From Anaeromicropila herbilytica (GTDB lineage Bacteria > Bacillota > Clostridia > Lachnospirales > Lachnospiraceae): a DNA stretch of 64,000 bases. The translations under genes and the position numbers were made by a program. The notes under the pieces were generated by a model, which saw nothing but the letters and a program-made list of their open reading frames with translations, was not told the origin of the DNA and did no database searches. Shown here one piece after another: positions 1 through 8,452 of this stretch. Position 1 is the first letter of the stretch, and every line of letters starts with the position of its first letter. The stretch covers positions 1,784,001-1,848,000 of the forward strand of contig NZ_AP024169.1 in NCBI RefSeq assembly GCF_016591975.1. The letters are read 5' to 3'.

Positions 1-882
1 CCATCCTGCCATACGAAGAGGGTTATTAAGCATCCATAAGTATCCACTAACGGTTACTAATTTACCAATTGTAATATACCCTTTAATAACCATGATACCT
101 CCGACAAGATATAGAATAAAGGTAAGAGAGCTTGATAAAAATTCAAAGATTGGTACATATTTTTTCCAAATGGCAGCGGCATTTAATTCAGAGTCACGAT
201 ATGCATCGTTTTCTTTATTAAATTTACTAATCTCATAATCTTCTTTTGCAAATGCCTTTACCACGCGGTTACCGCTTACGTTCTCCTGAACAAAGGTATT
301 CAAACTAGAGAATTGCTGTCTGATCTTATGGAAGGCTGGTTTTATTGCGGTAAGTTGCTTGTATGTAATAAAAACAGTAATTGGCATAACTGCAATCATA
401 CATAATGCTAGTCGAAAATCAACGGTAAAAATCATTATTAATGCAAAGAGAAAGAGTAATGAGTTCTCGTAAATGGAATATATAACATAAGCTACAAAGT
501 GCCTAATTGCATCCATATCACCAGTTTGTCTTGACATTAAATCACCGGTACGATTTTTGTTGTAAAAATTAAAATCTTGATGTAATAATCGCCTGTACAC
601 ATGATCTCTCATGGTATAGAGCATACCTTGAGAAGATGTTTCGAAGATATATAAATAAATATATCTTAATACAGAACGAATTACAGTAGTAGAAATTAGC
701 AAGATAATTAATTCCCCTAGCAAGTTCCTGTTGCCTTTTTTAATAACATCATCAACAATGATTCCCGATATATATGGGTTTACAATTGCGAGTGCTGATG
801 TACAGGTTACTAAAAATAATGCAATTATCAGCTTCATTCGGTATTTTTTCAAGAAAGAAAAAAACCATTGCATTGCTGTCAT
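1..882 (-). CDS. ABC exporter, N-terminal transmembrane part (partial)
   Basis: This is the first 294 codons of a gene that runs off the left edge. The translation begins MTAMQWFFSFLKKY and has the helices of a type I ABC exporter membrane domain (MsbA/LmrA-like half transporter): a segment around residues 17-35, a second after ISGIIVDDV, and long intracellular loops with conserved GDLMSRQTGD and FVQENVSGNRVVKAFAKE motifs, which couple the membrane domain to the ATPase. The ATPase domain must lie outside the window. The ATG at 882 is chosen because an AAGGAGG site lies 8 nt upstream (891-897 on the complementary strand). The substrate cannot be told from this part. Confidence 0.9.
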   Translation of the reverse strand, partial: MTAMQWFFSFLKKYRMKLIIALFLVTCTSALAIVNPYISGIIVDDVIKKGNRNLLGELIILLISTTVIRSVLRYIYLYIFETSSQGMLYTMRDHVYRRLLHQDFNFYNKNRTGDLMSRQTGDMDAIRHFVAYVIYSIYENSLLFLFALIMIFTVDFRLALCMIAVMPITVFITYKQLTAIKPAFHKIRQQFSSLNTFVQENVSGNRVVKAFAKEDYEISKFNKENDAYRDSELNAAAIWKKYVPIFEFLSSSLTFILYLVGGIMVIKGYITIGKLVTVSGYLWMLNNPLRMAGW

Positions 883-1152
883 GTTGTTGTCCTCCTTATA
901 ACACTACTTTTTTACGTATGTTCCATTATAAACATAATATATTGAAATAAAATGTACTATGTTATTAAAATGATGTAGATTATTTCTTTTCGAAACATTT
1001 AACGAAAACCAGAAAATACCAACATTGTTGAGTGTTTTTTATGAAAAAATACGAAAAAAATACCCCAAAAAACTTTCTAATTATATAATTTGATGGTATA
1101 ATGAGAGAGATTTATAATTCGTAATAGTAAGTTAGAATAAGAGGTGAATGAA

Positions 1153-2016
1153 ATGGAACAATGGCAATTTGATATAACAGATGGAGATTTTAATCCAACT
1201 ATATTTTTTGCGAGCAAACAAAGAATGTTAAAGGAAAGTAATTATCATGATCATGATTTTACAGAACTTACTTATATATTGTCAGGAAAAGGTAAGTATT
1301 TAGTAGATGGAGACACAGTAGATGTAGAAGCTGGTGACATCATTATGTGTAATCCAGGTGTGAAACACAAGAACATCTTAGTGAATCCAAAGGAACCAAC
1401 TGTTGAATTCTTCGCAGGATTCACTGATTTTAAATTTAAAAATATGCCTCCGAATTCTATTATGCTAAACGATGGTGGATGTGTTTTACATACATCTTCA
1501 GTTGCGAAACAAGAAATATCAAGGCATTGTTATGAAATGATTGCAGAAAATGATGCAGGACAAGTTGGTAAATACTTCATGTTAAAAGCTCACTTGATGC
1601 AAATTTTATTAACTATTTTACGTGAAATAATTGAAGTAGAAGAAGATGATCAGAAGAGTTATAATTTTGAGTCCTATAATAAAAGTTATGCAGTTAAGCG
1701 AATAATTAATTATTTGAATGAGAATTACGCGAATAAGATATCTCTTGATAAGATAGCACATAATATGTATCTTAGTCCAGTGTACATTTCAAAGATTTTT
1801 AAAGAAGAAACGGGTGAATCACCTATTAATTATTTGATTAAAATAAGGCTCGAAAAGGCCAAGGATATATTAGCTAATTCAGAAAGTGGTAGCGTTAAGA
1901 GTATAGCCAATAGTGTGGGATATGAAGATGTATATCATTTTAGTAAGTTATTTAAAAAGTACTACGGAATATCACCATTGTATTATAAGAAGACAGCGGG
2001 ACAAAAAAACGCTTAA
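1153..2016 (+). CDS. AraC family transcriptional regulator with cupin sensor domain
   Basis: A cytoplasmic transcription factor. Residues about 20-95 form a cupin/AraC ligand-binding fold (YHDHDFTELTYILSGKG, then DGDTVDVEAGDIIMCNPG), and about 185-285 hold the two helix-turn-helix motifs of AraC regulators (ISLDKIAHNMYLSPVYISKIF, with the second HTH ending VYHFSKLFKKYYGISP). The ligand is probably a sugar, as for most cupin-AraC proteins in Clostridia, but nothing here names it. An in-frame GTG at 1144 exists, but the GAGGTG site at 1141-1146 is spaced 6 nt from the ATG at 1153, so that start is preferred. It is monocistronic: a strong terminator follows within 40 nt. A TATAAT at 1097-1102 is a plausible -10 element. 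Confidence 0.9.
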   Translation: MEQWQFDITDGDFNPTIFFASKQRMLKESNYHDHDFTELTYILSGKGKYLVDGDTVDVEAGDIIMCNPGVKHKNILVNPKEPTVEFFAGFTDFKFKNMPPNSIMLNDGGCVLHTSSVAKQEISRHCYEMIAENDAGQVGKYFMLKAHLMQILLTILREIIEVEEDDQKSYNFESYNKSYAVKRIINYLNENYANKISLDKIAHNMYLSPVYISKIFKEETGESPINYLIKIRLEKAKDILANSESGSVKSIANSVGYEDVYHFSKLFKKYYGISPLYYKKTAGQKNA

Positions 2017-2023
2017 GAATAAG

Positions 2024-2055
2024 GATCTAAATTGATTTTCAATTTAGATCTTTTT
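2024..2055 (+). terminator. Intrinsic terminator of the AraC gene
   Basis: A perfect 12-bp stem, GATCTAAATTGA with TCAATTTAGATC and a 3-nt loop, followed directly by TTTTT. It ends the AraC regulator transcript. Confidence 0.9.
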
Positions 2056-2558
2056 CTATTATAAATTCTATAAGAATAAAAATGGTACAGTAAGAGAAGG
2101 TCAGAAAAATCAATATAATGTATTATTATAGAAGTGTGAATGGATAACCTAACCATTAATATAACAGAGGAATAGAATAAGTATGAACGAAATATTACAA
2201 AGAATATTTCGTAAAAAAGGATGAAAGAACTATGAAAAATAACGCATACTTTTATTTAATTCGATGATTTTATGATAGAGGATATATTAGGGTTTGTTAT
2301 AAATGGATAGTAAAGACTATGTTTGGAATAGTGAAACTGGAAAATATGCTGATTTCTTTGAGGATAATAAAAAAATAGACAAAAAAGTTTATTGGATTTG
2401 ATTATTAATTGTGCATTAAATTGACTATAGCTGTGGTAAACTATCAAATGCGAATAGTAAATTGAGAATACTATAAAGTTACAGAATATTACGAGAATAT
2501 TAAGAAAACTTAAGAAGTTAATAAAATCGTAATATATTATAATAGAAGGGTGAGAAAC
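2056..2558. other. Gene-poor spacer with a 24-nt palindrome and possible ORF remnants
   Basis: There is no convincing gene here. A perfect inverted repeat CGAAATATT / AATATTTCG lies at 2188-2211 inside a 13-codon ORF starting at 2183. A 32-codon ORF at 2303-2401 (MDSKDYVWNSETGKYADFF...) has weak ribosome binding. Its KDYV...YADFF pattern loosely recalls the N-terminus of Rpn/PD-(D/E)XK transposase-like proteins, so it may be a decayed remnant, but this is only a resemblance. The AT-rich stretch at 2460-2545 probably carries the promoter of the next gene. Confidence 0.35.
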
Positions 2559-3332
2559 ATGAACTTATACGATGCTATACTTGTAAGGAAATCAGTGAAA
2601 AACTACCATATGGATGAATTAGAGCAAACGATGTTGAATAATATTTTGAATTTTGCTAATCATTTATCGATGTTGACCGAAGATAATAAAGTACAATATA
2701 AAATATTACATCATTCATATACAGATAACAAGTTGCTAAGTATATTCTCTGTGAAAGCTCCCTATTATTTTGTAATCGCCTCAGATAACGATGATCTAAG
2801 TTTAATGAACAATGCTTATTTAATGGAACAGATTTCTTTGTACCTAACAACCAAAGGAATTGGATCATATTTAATTGGAAAGAAAAAAATAAATAAGGAA
2901 TTAGTTGATGGATTAAATTATGACTCGGGATTAATCATGGCTTTTGGAAAAGCAAAAGATAATATATACCGAGATGTTCGCAAATTAAAACATATTGATG
3001 AGAAGGATATATGCATTTATAAATGCGAACCTGACATGAGTTTGAAGTCATTGATGAAGATTGCAAGTTATTCTACTGCAAATCGCACTATGCAACCTTT
3101 TCGTTTTGTCATTTATGATAACAGAATCCATTTATTTAGTAAAAAAGAGACGTTTCATGCAAGGACATATCATGAAGCTAAAAATATTGACATTGGTATT
3201 ATTCTTGCTCATCTATTAGTTGCAGCAGAAGAATTGTGGTTTCAAACAACTATTAAAAAGCAGGAAAATATTACGAATAGAGAAATGAAAAATAATGAGT
3301 ATGTAATTAGCTTATTTTTAAAAGCGGCGTAA
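2559..3332 (+). CDS. Nitroreductase-like protein
   Basis: A 257-residue protein of the nitroreductase (FMN-binding oxidoreductase) type. It opens with MNLYDAILVRKSVKNYH, matching the RRSVRxY phosphate-binding signature at the N-terminus of these enzymes. It continues with KAPYYFVIAS and a second half (SYSTANRTMQPFRFVIYDNRIHLF) like the 'putative TM nitroreductase' group, where the domain is long and diverged. The substrate is unknown. The ATG at 2559 is preferred over GTG 2550 because AAGGGTG at 2546-2552 is then 6 nt upstream. It stands alone, followed by a hairpin repeat and a terminator. Confidence 0.75.
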   Translation: MNLYDAILVRKSVKNYHMDELEQTMLNNILNFANHLSMLTEDNKVQYKILHHSYTDNKLLSIFSVKAPYYFVIASDNDDLSLMNNAYLMEQISLYLTTKGIGSYLIGKKKINKELVDGLNYDSGLIMAFGKAKDNIYRDVRKLKHIDEKDICIYKCEPDMSLKSLMKIASYSTANRTMQPFRFVIYDNRIHLFSKKETFHARTYHEAKNIDIGIILAHLLVAAEELWFQTTIKKQENITNREMKNNEYVISLFLKAA

Positions 3333-3364
3333 TTAGTTTTGATTATATATAAAAATAAATTAAT

Positions 3365-3517
3365 GAGTTGCCCGACTACTCATACAGATCTGTCCTAGCA
3401 TATAACACGAAATGATCTAAGAACAAGATCTTCTAATACATGTTCAAAGGCGCATTCGCTTTTCTGTTTTGCGCAAATTGCCAGGCTAGATTATGATAGG
3501 TCATTTGTCGGGCAAAT
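3365..3517. repeat. Hairpin repeat family A, internally deleted copy
   Basis: The ends TTGCCCGAC (3368-3376) and GTCGGGCAA (3507-3515) are inverted. The interior matches only the right half of the fuller A copy at 53020-53310 (shared AACAAGATCTTCTAATACAT and TTGCCAGGC blocks), preceded by half of the inner hairpin C (CAGATCTGTCCTAGCATATA). The left half is missing, so this copy has been internally deleted. Confidence 0.75.
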
Positions 3518-3540
3518 CAAATGAACCTAATATAAAGAAT

Positions 3541-3579
3541 AAAGCCACCAGTTTCAAATGAATGAAATCTGGTGGTTTT
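3541..3579 (+). terminator. Intrinsic terminator
   Basis: GCCACCAGTTTC pairs with GAAATCTGGTGG across an 8-nt loop and is followed by TTTT. It ends transcripts entering from the nitroreductase gene through the family A repeat. Confidence 0.85.
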
Positions 3580-3692
3580 CTATAGAATCTAGCTATTTCA
3601 AAAACGAATCATATTTAAAAACTATAGACTTTCAAAGATTTTACAATTGAATTAATTTTGCTTAAGATAATTATCGAAAGGATTAAAAAAAT

Positions 3693-4163
3693 ATGTATAC
3701 GAAGGAACAACAAGTAAAAATTGATAAGTTTTGGAGTGAGTTTTTATTAGAAACAAAAAAGCCAGCGGATACTACGTATCTTGAAGCATTTCATTTTGAA
3801 TTAAATGAATATTTGGCGAATGAATTATTAAGACTGGTTCTTATTGGACAAAAAAGTGCCACTGCAAGTAGTCTATTTGCATTTCAAACAGAAGAGAATA
3901 AGCTACCAGCTGTCGGAGATTTTAGTATAATTACAGATTGGGATGGCAATCCCAAATGTGTGATTGAAACAGTTGCAGTAACTACACTTCCATTTAAAGA
4001 GATTACATATGATATTTGTAAGCGTGAAGGTGAAGATGACACATTAGAATCATGGAGAGAAGGCCATATTAAATTCTTTCAAGCAGAAGGTGAAGAATTA
4101 GGATATGAGTTCTCAGAGGAAATGCCTGTTATTTTTGAAGATTTTAAAGTAGTTTATAAGTAG
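3693..4163 (+). CDS. ASCH domain protein
   Basis: A 156-residue soluble protein of the ASCH superfamily (a PUA-like beta-barrel proposed to bind RNA). The N-terminal helix carries KFWSEFLLET. The core has LVLIGQKSATASSLFAF, the G-x-K-x-x-T-like turn typical of ASCH, then PAVGDFSIITDWDGNPKCVIETV and FKEITYDICKREGEDD...SWREGHIKFF. The length agrees with the stand-alone family. AAAGGA precedes the ATG. It is a single gene with no functional partner nearby; the precise RNA or nucleotide target is unknown. Confidence 0.85.
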   Translation: MYTKEQQVKIDKFWSEFLLETKKPADTTYLEAFHFELNEYLANELLRLVLIGQKSATASSLFAFQTEENKLPAVGDFSIITDWDGNPKCVIETVAVTTLPFKEITYDICKREGEDDTLESWREGHIKFFQAEGEELGYEFSEEMPVIFEDFKVVYK

Positions 4164-4564
4164 TAAAAGAGATTATTATATCTCTGCAATACAATATGGT
4201 TATTGTGTCAAATTCCCATGCCAAGTTTTTGGCGCTACTACGAATATAAAAGTGGCATGGGAATTCGACAGCCTCCGGCAGATGCACACTCACTTCGTTC
4301 GGCGCGTTTATATAATAAAGTCATTCTTAATATACACTCGGTAAACTAATAATAAGTTTTCTGACACCAGAACCAAATATTAAGATAAATTAATAGTTAT
4401 ACATTTTATATTAAGAACTCTTCAGTCAATTGCAAGAGTATCTTAATTTAGTAAACATTGCATTGGAAATGAAATGAATTTATAATAAAGTAACCTAAGC
4501 TAATAAAGTTTGGTATAGCCCAATTTAACTATGTTAAGTTTTTATCTAGGAAGGAATGAGATAT
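4164..4564. other. Noncoding spacer with a hairpin and a family B fragment
   Basis: Positions 4206-4223 and 4253-4270 form an 18-bp stem (16 matches; TTCCCATGCCA with TGGCATGGGAA) without a U-tract, so it is not a normal terminator. Positions 4329-4356 (AATATACACTCGGTAAACTA onward) match the outer end of the family B hairpin element in inverted orientation. GTGTCA at 4205 and TGACAC at 4362 also pair, so 4205-4367 may be a decayed long hairpin. No gene is seen. Confidence 0.55.
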
Positions 4565-5185
4565 ATGATAAACAACTACCGTGTAATATCAAAATTTTAT
4601 GATATATTAGATTATATTTATTTTAATAAAAAAGAGAGAAGTCCAAGGCAAGCAATCTTGAATGTAATTCCTAATGATAGTATTAAAATTCTTGATGTAT
4701 GTACTGGAACAGGAAGCAATAGTCTTCTGATATCAGAATATAAAAGAAATACTTCAATTTATGGAATCGATCTTTCCAAAGAGATGTTACATATATTAAA
4801 AGAGAAAAAAGAAGGAAATACGTCTAATAATTTAAAGACTTTTGTTATGGATGCAACGGAAACCAAATTTAAAGCGAATACCTTTGATGTAGTTCTCATA
4901 TCTCTGGTATTACATGAGGTCTCAGATGATGTTGCAACTGATATATTAGATGAAGCTAAAAGGGTTCTAAAGCCACAAGGAAAAATTATTGTGGTAGAAT
5001 GGGAAGAGCCACAGAGATGGATTCAAAAACTTAAATTTTCTATTATTAAATTATTTGAACCAAAAGGATTTGATCAATTTTTATCAAATGATTTTCAAAA
5101 GTATTTTATGCGTAGGGGATTATATATTAATCGATTAAGACATTGTGATTATAGTAGAGTCTTTGAATTAAGAAAAGCAATATAA
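4565..5185 (+). CDS. Class I SAM-dependent methyltransferase
   Basis: A 206-residue methyltransferase with a Rossmann fold. Motif I is ILDVCTGTGSN (about residues 45-55), the acidic strand-2 end is YGIDLSKEML, then MDATETKFKANTFDVVLISLVLHEV (motifs II-III) and LKPQGKIIVVEW. This resembles the UbiE/Methyltransf_11/25 group that modifies small molecules. The substrate is not evident. The ATG at 4565 is used: AGGAAGG at 4548-4554 is 10 nt away, whereas the upstream ATG at 4556 would sit almost on top of it. It is monocistronic with its own terminator. Confidence 0.85.
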   Translation: MINNYRVISKFYDILDYIYFNKKERSPRQAILNVIPNDSIKILDVCTGTGSNSLLISEYKRNTSIYGIDLSKEMLHILKEKKEGNTSNNLKTFVMDATETKFKANTFDVVLISLVLHEVSDDVATDILDEAKRVLKPQGKIIVVEWEEPQRWIQKLKFSIIKLFEPKGFDQFLSNDFQKYFMRRGLYINRLRHCDYSRVFELRKAI

Positions 5186-5201
5186 ATTATGATAGAATTA
5201 T

Positions 5202-5293
5202 AAAAAAGAATCATTCAGAATATCATTAGAAGAAGTGAACTCGTAGAAAAATGGGATAATTGCTTTTGGTGATAATTTGAATGATTCTTTTTT
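5202..5293 (+). terminator. Long-loop intrinsic terminator
   Basis: AAAAAAGAATCATTC pairs with GAATGATTCTTTTTT, and the stem extends as AGAATaTCA with TGATaATTt. The loop is about 45 nt, longer than usual. It ends the methyltransferase transcript. Confidence 0.75.
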
Positions 5294-5311
5294 CTTTTAC
5301 ATATATAAAAG

Positions 5312-5363
5312 TGCAACTTAACTCCAATAAAATGCATCTTATTATAGAATGAATTGCAATTTA
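5312..5363 (+). promoter_or_regulatory. Three phased direct repeats, candidate LytTR operators
   Basis: TGCAACTTA (5312), TGCATCTTA (5333) and TGCAATTTA (5355) recur at 21- and 22-bp steps, two helical turns, which is the classical arrangement of LytTR-domain binding sites. They lie 55-105 bp upstream of a LytTR gene, just before an AT-rich TATAGTATATATAA region that could hold the -10 element. Autoregulation is the natural inference. Confidence 0.7.
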
Positions 5364-5417
5364 TCTGTTAGTATAGTATATATAAAGAATGGTAATGAAT
5401 AGGAGCATATAAAGCAC

Positions 5418-5870
5418 ATGAGAATAAGAATTGATCAAAGTGATGCATATGGATCAGAACCTGAGATCATTATAAAGTGTAATCAGGTAGATGATAAGGT
5501 ACATAGAATCATTTCGTTAATCGATATGCAGAAGAAGAAATTACTTGGATTTGCAGATGGTAAAGAGCATGTTATTGATATTAATGAAGTATTATATTGT
5601 GAAAGTGTTGACGGTGCAGTATTTATATATGCAAAAGATCAAGTATATAAGACTACATATACATTAAATGAAATAGAAGCTTCGTGTTCTGAGATAGGAT
5701 ATTTTCGGTGTTCTAAATCAATGGTGTTGAATATCCATGCGATTAAGAGCCTAAAAAGCGAATTGGGAAACCGAATCGATGCGCTATTATCGAATGAGGA
5801 GCACATTATAATATCTAGGCACTATGCAAAACAGTTGAGAGCAATCTTAAAGGAGGCTTCAAAGTTATGA
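5418..5870 (+). CDS. LytTR family transcriptional regulator
   Basis: A 150-residue DNA-binding protein. The N-terminal 45 residues are a short dimerisation-like region. Residues 45-148 are a LytTR domain: KEHVIDINEVLYCESVDGAVFIYAKDQVYKTTYTLNEIE, then FRCSKSMVLNIHAIKSL, the conserved F-x-R-x-H/S-x-S-x-x-V-N pattern. There is no receiver domain. It overlaps the next gene by 4 nt (ATGA), and that gene encodes a small four-helix membrane protein. Such regulator/membrane pairs (HdrRM and BrsRM of Streptococcus mutans are studied examples) work by the membrane partner holding the regulator inactive. Three phased repeats upstream are the likely operators. Confidence 0.9.
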   Translation: MRIRIDQSDAYGSEPEIIIKCNQVDDKVHRIISLIDMQKKKLLGFADGKEHVIDINEVLYCESVDGAVFIYAKDQVYKTTYTLNEIEASCSEIGYFRCSKSMVLNIHAIKSLKSELGNRIDALLSNEEHIIISRHYAKQLRAILKEASKL

Positions 5871-6325
5871 AAAGACTAATTAGGTGGAGTAATTGGGAGC
5901 TAAAGAATGAATTTATTGCATGTGGATATTTTACTGGAATGCTCTTTTGGTATTGTATTATTGAGATAATTTCGGGAGTGCATGAAGTTAGTATTCTTAT
6001 TATGTTGGAAATGTTCCTTACAAATTACGCACTCTCAACATTACAACAGATATTACTAAACTCTGACAAAGAATATACTACTAAAAGTTTCATTGTTAGG
6101 GGAACAATTATTAGTATTATTTCTATTATCGTAGTTCTAATTACGAGTGAACTTGGAGGCTGGTTTAAAGGAATGCCTATTTGGGCAAGTATTGCAACTT
6201 ATATTTTATTAATTGCTTCCTATGTTACGGTTTGGATATTATTTAAATTAGGTAAGAAGTATGATACTAAGGAGTTAAATGAGCAATTAGAGAATTTCAA
6301 GCATCATATGGAAGGAAGCAAATAG
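5867..6325 (+). CDS. DUF3021-type membrane protein, partner of LytTR regulator
   Basis: A 152-residue integral membrane protein with four predicted helices (about 20-38, 45-62, 78-98, 107-127) and a charged cytoplasmic tail ending LNEQLENFKHHMEGSK. The size, topology and fixed position behind a LytTR gene fit DUF3021. By analogy with the S. mutans BrsM/HdrM type it probably restrains its LytTR partner at the membrane; this is inference. The start overlaps the LytTR stop (ATGA at 5867), with AAAGGAGG 10 nt upstream, so the two are translationally coupled. Confidence 0.8.
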   Translation: MKRLIRWSNWELKNEFIACGYFTGMLFWYCIIEIISGVHEVSILIMLEMFLTNYALSTLQQILLNSDKEYTTKSFIVRGTIISIISIIVVLITSELGGWFKGMPIWASIATYILLIASYVTVWILFKLGKKYDTKELNEQLENFKHHMEGSK

Positions 6326-6350
6326 AGATTAGGGATTTGAGTGTTTAAAA

Positions 6351-6590
6351 GCCATATTTTAGTTTGCTGAGTGTATATCGCTGCATAATTATGAATTTTG
6401 GTTACCTTACCTTCAAAAAGTTTATATATAAACTTATTATATTTTTTACAAGCCTCATAACAAGCTAAAATACTCACTCACGTTCCTATTTTAACTTTGA
6501 GTCTTGACAAAATATAAGCAATGTTTTCAGCCGGACTACGCCCAAATTAATAATTATACATCAATATACACAATTTAGACTGAAAAAGGC
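6351..6590. repeat. Hairpin repeat family B, copy B1
   Basis: A 240-bp element whose ends are inverted. The left end starts GCCATATTTTAGTTTGCTGA and the right end is its imperfect complement, ending GACTGAAAAAGGC. Interior blocks shared with B2-B4 include TCTTGACAAAATATAA and GCCGGACTACGCC. Outside the core, GATTAG at 6326-6332 and CTAATC at 6601-6606 continue the pairing. Positions 6628-6672 (TATTTTGTACAAATTACCAG onward) match the right arm of repeat family A, so B1 too lies beside an A remnant. It sits between the DUF3021 gene and an ABC transporter pair. Confidence 0.85.
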
Positions 6591-6718
6591 ATTTGGTACT
6601 CTAATCATGTTAGCAGTAGTATCTAGGTATTTTGTACAAATTACCAGGGATATTTATGAGCAGGTCATGTAGAGAGTGAATTCATAACAAAATTATCATA
6701 GAAAGGCATGGTAGAACT

Positions 6719-7594
6719 ATGGAAAATGCAATTGAGATAGAAAATTTAGTGAAAACTTATAAGAAAGCAAGAGGGGTATCTGGAATTAGTTTGAATGTAG
6801 AAAAGGGGGATTTCTATGGATTTATTGGCCCGAATGGAGCTGGTAAATCTACTACGATACGTTCAATGCTAGGTTTAATTCAGAAAAATTCAGGAACGAT
6901 ACGTATTTTTAATAAGAACATTGAGAGTGAAAAAGTTGAGATTCTAAGAAATATTGGATATATGCCATCTGAGGCGATGTTCTATCCTAGAATGCGAGTG
7001 AGTGAAGTTATTCAAATGGCAGCGAATGCATACAGAATGGATTGTAGTGAAAAAGCAAGTGAATTATGTGAAAGATTAAAAGTGGATGTTAATAAACGAA
7101 TTGAGGAACTCTCACTTGGTAATCGAAAAAAAATTAGCATCGTATGTGCGATGCAACATAAGCCTGATTTATATATTTTCGATGAACCAACCTCTGGACT
7201 TGATCCTCTAATGCAGAAAGAATTTTTTAGTTTGCTAAGTGAGGTAAACAAAAGTGGAGCTACGATATTCTTATCTTCTCATGTCCTATCAGAGATTCAA
7301 AATTATTGCAATCATGCAGCAATTATCAAAGAAGGTAAGTTAATTGCTATGGATTCGGTTAGTAATCTAACGAAGACGAATACTAAAAAAGTAATTGTTA
7401 AGGGGATTCATGAAGAGCCTTCAATACCAGGTATTAAAATGCTCCATTCAGAGAATGATACTGTTCACTTTATGTATCAAGGTAGTATAAAATTGTTACT
7501 CACAACATTAAGTAACATGGAGATTACCGATGTTATTATTGAGGAACCTTCATTGGATGAGACATTTATGCATTATTATGAAAAGACTGAGTAG
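6719..7594 (+). CDS. ABC transporter ATP-binding protein (ABC-2 export type)
   Basis: A 291-residue ATPase of the BcrA/CcmA-like family. Walker A is GPNGAGKST (about 38-46), the signature is LSLGNRKK in place of LSGGQ, Walker B is LYIFDEPTSGLDP, and the switch histidine is in LSSHVLSE. The C-terminal 80 residues are the regulatory extension usual in drug or lantibiotic exporters. It pairs with the permease gene 68 nt downstream, with a short hairpin between them. It may be controlled by the upstream LytTR pair, although a B repeat separates them. The substrate is unknown; bacteriocin or antibiotic export/immunity is the common role. Confidence 0.88.
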   Translation: MENAIEIENLVKTYKKARGVSGISLNVEKGDFYGFIGPNGAGKSTTIRSMLGLIQKNSGTIRIFNKNIESEKVEILRNIGYMPSEAMFYPRMRVSEVIQMAANAYRMDCSEKASELCERLKVDVNKRIEELSLGNRKKISIVCAMQHKPDLYIFDEPTSGLDPLMQKEFFSLLSEVNKSGATIFLSSHVLSEIQNYCNHAAIIKEGKLIAMDSVSNLTKTNTKKVIVKGIHEEPSIPGIKMLHSENDTVHFMYQGSIKLLLTTLSNMEITDVIIEEPSLDETFMHYYEKTE

Positions 7595-7620
7595 AGTGTG
7601 AAATAAAGTGTTTCACACTC
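7594..7620 (+). repeat. Short hairpin between ATPase and permease genes
   Basis: GAGTGTGAAA pairs perfectly with TTTCACACTC across 7 nt, beginning at the last base of the ATPase stop codon. GTCGC / GCGAC follows at 7633-7646. There is no U-run, so it is more likely an mRNA processing or stability element than a terminator. A very similar hairpin lies at 31386-31409. Confidence 0.6.
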
Positions 7621-7662
7621 CCTGATTTGTATGTCGCCGATAGCGACAGAGAGGAGAACTAG

Positions 7663-8448
7663 ATGATATTAAAACATGAATTGAAATTAAATATAAAAAC
7701 TTTTCTTATATGGACAATTATTATCGCTGGTATGGACTTTGGCTTTATGCTAATGTATCCAAGCCTACAAGATGCATTAAATAATGCAATGGATGCATAT
7801 GCAAGTATGGGAGCTATTACCCAAGCTTTTGGGATGGATCGATTAAGTATGGCAGAACCAATCGGATTCTATGGTGCTGAGATTGGATCAATCTTTACTT
7901 TAGGTGGGGCATTATTTGCAGCTATTATCGGATCTGGTATCCTATCCAAAGAAGAAGCAGGCCATACATCTGAATTTTTATTTACGTTACCATTTAGCCG
8001 TGTAAATGTTGTGCTTCAAAAAGTTGCAGCAGTCATTCTTCTTATCTTAGCATTTGATATTATTAACTTACTTTTTGGAGTGCTATCTTTTGTAATCATT
8101 GATGCAGATCTTCAGATAAAAAAGTTATTTTTCTTTCATCTAGCTCAATTTTTCATGCATGTTGAAGTGGCTACCATTTGTATCTTATTTTCAGCATTTA
8201 TGAAGAAAGTGAATCTTGGACTTGGGTTAGGAGTAGCCTTGTTGCTATATTTCCTTGATATAATGTCAAGAATTCTTGACCAACTAAAGTTTGCAAAATA
8301 CGTGACTCCATTCTACTATGCGAATGCAGCAGATGTATTAACAGAGAGTGGCATTGATATGAAATTATTAGGAATCGGTTTTATCGTTATGATCATAAGC
8401 ATAACTGTAGGTGCTTGGTATTATAATCATAGAGATCTAGCAGCATAA
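7663..8448 (+). CDS. ABC-2 type transporter permease
   Basis: A 261-residue membrane protein with about six helices: an N-terminal one after KLNIKTF, one at FTLGGALFAAIIGSGIL, then four more. It carries ILSKEEAGHTSEFLFTLPFSRVNVVLQK, the amphipathic coupling region typical of ABC-2 permeases of the YtrC/BcrB sort. It ends with a helix and NHRDLAA. It partners the ATPase encoded at 6719-7594. GAGGAG lies 6 nt before the ATG. The substrate is unknown. Confidence 0.87.
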   Translation: MILKHELKLNIKTFLIWTIIIAGMDFGFMLMYPSLQDALNNAMDAYASMGAITQAFGMDRLSMAEPIGFYGAEIGSIFTLGGALFAAIIGSGILSKEEAGHTSEFLFTLPFSRVNVVLQKVAAVILLILAFDIINLLFGVLSFVIIDADLQIKKLFFFHLAQFFMHVEVATICILFSAFMKKVNLGLGLGVALLLYFLDIMSRILDQLKFAKYVTPFYYANAADVLTESGIDMKLLGIGFIVMIISITVGAWYYNHRDLAA

Positions 8449-8452
8449 TACG

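Noticed and set aside
2256..2447. 63-codon minus-strand frame
   Set aside because: No start signal, composition typical of a chance frame in AT-rich spacer.
4206..4270. Hairpin after the ASCH gene considered as a terminator
   Set aside because: Strong stem but followed by GCCTCCGGCAG instead of a U-run.
6351..6590. Repeat B considered as a CRISPR-like or tandem array
   Set aside because: Single dispersed units with inverted ends, no direct repeats with spacers, no cas genes.
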